This document shows, in pieces, positions 25,521-27,833 of a stretch of DNA of 27,833 nt; position 1 is the stretch's first letter, and every line of letters starts with the position of its first letter. Source of the stretch: JAJFUG01 sp964386505. Lineage in GTDB: Bacteria; Gemmatimonadota; Glassbacteria; GWA2-58-10. The notes beneath the pieces were generated by a model. It had not been told where the DNA came from. It worked only from the letters and a program-made list of their open reading frames with translations, and made no database searches. The stretch lies in assembly GCA_964386505.1 (NCBI GenBank), contig CAYLSM010000038.1, positions 1 to 27,833 of the forward strand, in the 5' to 3' direction. The translations under genes were made by a program, and so were the position numbers.

Positions 25521-25647
25521 TACCATTATGGTCAACCGTATTGATTATAATGTTTTGCGGTCTTTAATGGCACAACCTTGCAGCTATAGAGACCGTTAAC
25601 AGCAATATTTACTGCACGATCCTCTCAGCGTGCACAAAGGAGCCTGA

Positions 25648-26892
25648 ATGCCAAAACTCGCTCTTCTGGGCGGCGCGCCCGTGGCCGCCGCCGGGTTCAC
25701 CATGAACTGGCCGCAGGTGGGCCCGGAGGACATCGGTGCTGTCTCCGCCGTGGTGGCCGGCGGACGCTGGTGGCGTTTCGGCGGCAACGAGGTGGATGGT
25801 TTCGAGAAGGAGTTCGGCCGCTATACCGACTCGCCCTACGTGCTGGGGGTGAACAACGGCACCGTGGCCCTGGAAGTGGCCCTGCGCGCCTGCGGCATCG
25901 AGGCCGGGGACGAGGTTATCGTGCCGTCGATCACTTTCATCGCCTCGGCCTCGGCGGTGCTGATGGTGCAGGGAGTGCCGGTGTTCGCGGACATCCTGCC
26001 CGGCACCTGCCAGGTCGACCCGTCGGATGTGGAGCGCAAGATCACCCCCCGCACCCGGGCCATTGTAGCCGTGCATTTCGGCGGCTACCCCTCGGACATG
26101 GACTCGCTCTGCGCCATTGCCGCCCGTCACGGCCTGCTGCTGGTCGAGGACTGCGCCCAGGCGGTCGGCACCCTCTGGCGCGGCCGTCACGTGGGCAGCC
26201 TGGGCGATGCCGGCACGTTCAGTTTCCAGCAGTCCAAAACCCTCACCTGCGGCGAGGGCGGCGCGGTGACCACCGCCTCGGAGGAAATCTACAACCAGGC
26301 CTTTGCCTACCACCATATCGGGCGGGTGCTGGGCAGCGCCAAGTACGACCACACCTCCGTGGGGCCCAACTACCGTATGAACGAGTTCCAGGGCGCACTC
26401 CTGCGCACCCAGCTCGCCAAGGTGCCGCGCCAGACCGAAACCCGCATGGCCAACGCCGATCTTCTGCGCCGCGGCCTGGAGGATATCCCCGGCCTCACAT
26501 CCCTGGACCCGGACACGCGGATTACGCAACGCGGCCACTACATGTTTATTATCTTGTACGACGAGAAAGTCTACGGCTGCGAGCGCGCCCGCTACATGGA
26601 GGCGATGAAAGCCGAGGGCGCCGAGCTTCTACTGGGCAACAGCATCCCGGTCTACCGTCTGCCGGCGTTCCGAAACATGAGTTTCGGCCGTAAGGGCTGC
26701 CCGCTCACCTGCGGCCATTACAAAGGTAAGATGGACTATGCGAAGGTATTCTGCCCGGTGGCCGAGGAATTGGGCTACAAGCGGATCATGGTCCTGGTCA
26801 ACGAGTGCCTTCTGCTGGAAAGCAACGTGCGCCTGTTCCTGGAGGCCGCACGCAAGGTCTACGACAACCGCGCCGAACTCGCCGGGCGCTGA
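25648..26892 (+). CDS. DegT/DnrJ/EryC1/StrS-family PLP-dependent aminotransferase
   Basis: This is a fold-type I PLP enzyme of the family that transaminates keto-sugars or, in the AHBA-synthase branch, cyclic keto compounds. The 414-residue protein has the N-terminal LGGxP opening (LALLGGAPVA) seen in many members, the NNGTVALEVAL cofactor-phosphate region (69-79), DEVIVPSITFIASASA (88-103), and VEDCAQA (166-172) with Asp168 for the pyridine nitrogen. The FSFQQSKTLTCGEGGAV segment carries the Schiff-base lysine, Lys197. NYRMNEFQGAL is also typical. All catalytic residues are present. AAGGAG five bases before the ATG supports the start. No other nucleotide-sugar genes are nearby, so the substrate is unknown. 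It is followed after 15 bp by the NIF3-family gene, forming an operon. Confidence 0.9.
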   Translation: MPKLALLGGAPVAAAGFTMNWPQVGPEDIGAVSAVVAGGRWWRFGGNEVDGFEKEFGRYTDSPYVLGVNNGTVALEVALRACGIEAGDEVIVPSITFIASASAVLMVQGVPVFADILPGTCQVDPSDVERKITPRTRAIVAVHFGGYPSDMDSLCAIAARHGLLLVEDCAQAVGTLWRGRHVGSLGDAGTFSFQQSKTLTCGEGGAVTTASEEIYNQAFAYHHIGRVLGSAKYDHTSVGPNYRMNEFQGALLRTQLAKVPRQTETRMANADLLRRGLEDIPGLTSLDPDTRITQRGHYMFIILYDEKVYGCERARYMEAMKAEGAELLLGNSIPVYRLPAFRNMSFGRKGCPLTCGHYKGKMDYAKVFCPVAEELGYKRIMVLVNECLLLESNVRLFLEAARKVYDNRAELAGR

Positions 26893-26907
26893 AAGGGAAG
26901 GTGACAG

Positions 26908-27702
26908 ATGGTTACAGCCAGACAGATCAACCAGCACCTGCTGAAGGGCTGCGAGTGGATCGGGCTGGACAAGACAGTCGACTCATTCCGCTCCGGCGAC
27001 CCGGATCGTCCGGTCAGCCGCGTGGCCGTGGGCTGGATGGCCACGATCTACGACCTTCGCCGCGCCGTGGAGCTGGGCTGCGAGCTGTTCGTGACCCACG
27101 AGCCGACATTCTGGGAGCACTGGCCGCCGGAGGGTAAGTATCGCGACACGCCCGAGGGACGGCCCAAGGCCGAGTTGCTCGAAAAGAGCGGGATCGCCGT
27201 GCTGCGCTGCCATGACGCCTGGGACAAGTGGCCCGGAATCGGCATCCGCGACTCCTGGGCCCGGGGCCTGGACCTGAGCAAGGAAGCCGGCGTCTCGCAG
27301 GATGGCTGGAGCGTGATGTACGAGATCGAGCCCACGCCGCTCAAGGCGTTCGCACGCCAGGTGCTGGAGAAGGTGAAACCGATCGGCCAGGACAGCGTGC
27401 AGGCGATGGGCGATCCGGAGATGATCGTCCGGCGGCCTTGTATCGGAGTGGGCTGCTACACCCCGGACCTGGACCTGATCGACCAGGGGGCCGACTGTCT
27501 GATCGGCAATTTCGACGGGAACTGGTACTATTGGGAGAAACGCGAGCGTTTCGTGGAGCGCGGCGTGGGCCTGCTCACAGTGGAGCACGGCTGCACCGAG
27601 CACTGGGGCATGCAGAACCTGGCCGGGTACATCCGGAGCACCTGGCCCGAGCTGACAGTCCATTACCTGGACCTCTACCCGCGGCCCTGGACATTGGTGT
27701 GA
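26908..27702 (+). CDS. NIF3-family (YbgI-like) dinuclear metal protein
   Basis: This 264-residue member of the NIF3/YbgI family probably binds two metal ions. The molecular function of the family is poorly defined; hydrolase roles have been proposed. Visible family motifs are FVTHEPTFW (61-69), CHDAWDKWP (101-109) and VEHGCTEHWGMQNLA (225-239). His64, Asp103 or Asp106, His227 and Glu231 correspond to ligands of E. coli YbgI, including the His-x3-Glu pair. The second His of the usual THHP motif is Glu65 here. Length is close to the E. coli protein (about 247 aa). GGAAGGTG four bases before the ATG fixes the start. It lies 15 bp after the aminotransferase, so the two are co-transcribed, and a terminator follows 24 bp after its stop. 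Confidence 0.82.
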   Translation: MVTARQINQHLLKGCEWIGLDKTVDSFRSGDPDRPVSRVAVGWMATIYDLRRAVELGCELFVTHEPTFWEHWPPEGKYRDTPEGRPKAELLEKSGIAVLRCHDAWDKWPGIGIRDSWARGLDLSKEAGVSQDGWSVMYEIEPTPLKAFARQVLEKVKPIGQDSVQAMGDPEMIVRRPCIGVGCYTPDLDLIDQGADCLIGNFDGNWYYWEKRERFVERGVGLLTVEHGCTEHWGMQNLAGYIRSTWPELTVHYLDLYPRPWTLV

Positions 27703-27725
27703 GGGTAATTCTAAATTGATAAAAC

Positions 27726-27767
27726 GAGCGGCGCTCCGGGGCATCCGGGGCGCCGCTCTCTTTTATT
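27726..27767 (+). terminator. Intrinsic terminator after the NIF3-family gene
   Basis: GAGCGGCGC (27726-27734) pairs with GCGCCGCTC (27750-27758). An inner CCGG/CCGG extends the stem. CTCTTTTATT follows. It ends the two-gene operon. The remaining 66 bp to the window edge hold no ORF I can support; a GTTGAC/GTCAAC inverted repeat at 27806-27833 abuts the edge. Confidence 0.85.
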
Positions 27768-27833
27768 CTGACTCTATACTGAAGTGAGATGGTATTCACC
27801 TGACAGTTGACTGAATTTCAGAGGGTGGTCAAC

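Overview
The window comes from a high-GC diderm (outer-membrane) bacterium. The evidence is a TamA-type barrel with its TamB partner, several Sec signal peptides, and a flagellar cluster with a sigma-54 promoter. No marker gene fixes the phylum. The FlbD-containing flagellar layout, the many TPR proteins and the DUF5107 protein would suit an FCB-group or candidate-phylum lineage, but that is inference. Almost all DNA is accounted for by conserved families. I see no transposon, prophage, CRISPR array or defence island, so this looks like ordinary chromosomal backbone.

Left part, 1-10772, all on the minus strand: flagellar genes in transcription order fliK, flgD, flgE, (a doubtful 68-codon ORF), flbD, motA, motB, fliL, fliM. 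They appear to form two transcription units. The hook unit (fliK-flgD-flgE) has a near-canonical sigma-54 promoter at 10838-10853, two dyads about 100 bp upstream of its start, and a strong intrinsic terminator after flgE. The motor unit (flbD-motA-motB-fliL-fliM) has its own sigma-70-like promoter just beyond that terminator. FliK (999 aa) and FlgE (1035 aa) are both unusually large. FlgE seems to have grown by repeated insertion of hook 'IN'-like modules. fliM runs off the left edge close to its natural end.

Middle part, 10773-19860, plus strand: a 462-bp divergent intergenic region, then tamA- and tamB-like genes (outer-membrane barrel with three POTRA domains, and an inner-membrane-anchored AsmA-like translocation partner). 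Two exported TPR proteins follow. The first has a 210-nt leader with a potential long-range stem, and a promoter whose -35 box overlaps the tamB stop codon. A shared convergent terminator closes this block.

Right part: on the minus strand, a phosphoglucomutase/phosphomannomutase and a large exported DUF5107-TPR protein, both carbohydrate-related by family. On the plus strand, tRNA-Leu(CAA) with its own promoter and terminator, then a two-gene operon of a DegT/DnrJ/EryC1/StrS-family PLP aminotransferase and a NIF3-family protein with an altered metal-binding motif, closed by an intrinsic terminator at 27726-27767.

The observations most worth a second look are the split sigma-54/sigma-70 control of the flagellar genes, the repeat-expanded hook protein with its large ruler, the structured leader before the TPR gene, and the aminotransferase/NIF3 pair with a THEP in place of the usual THHP motif.
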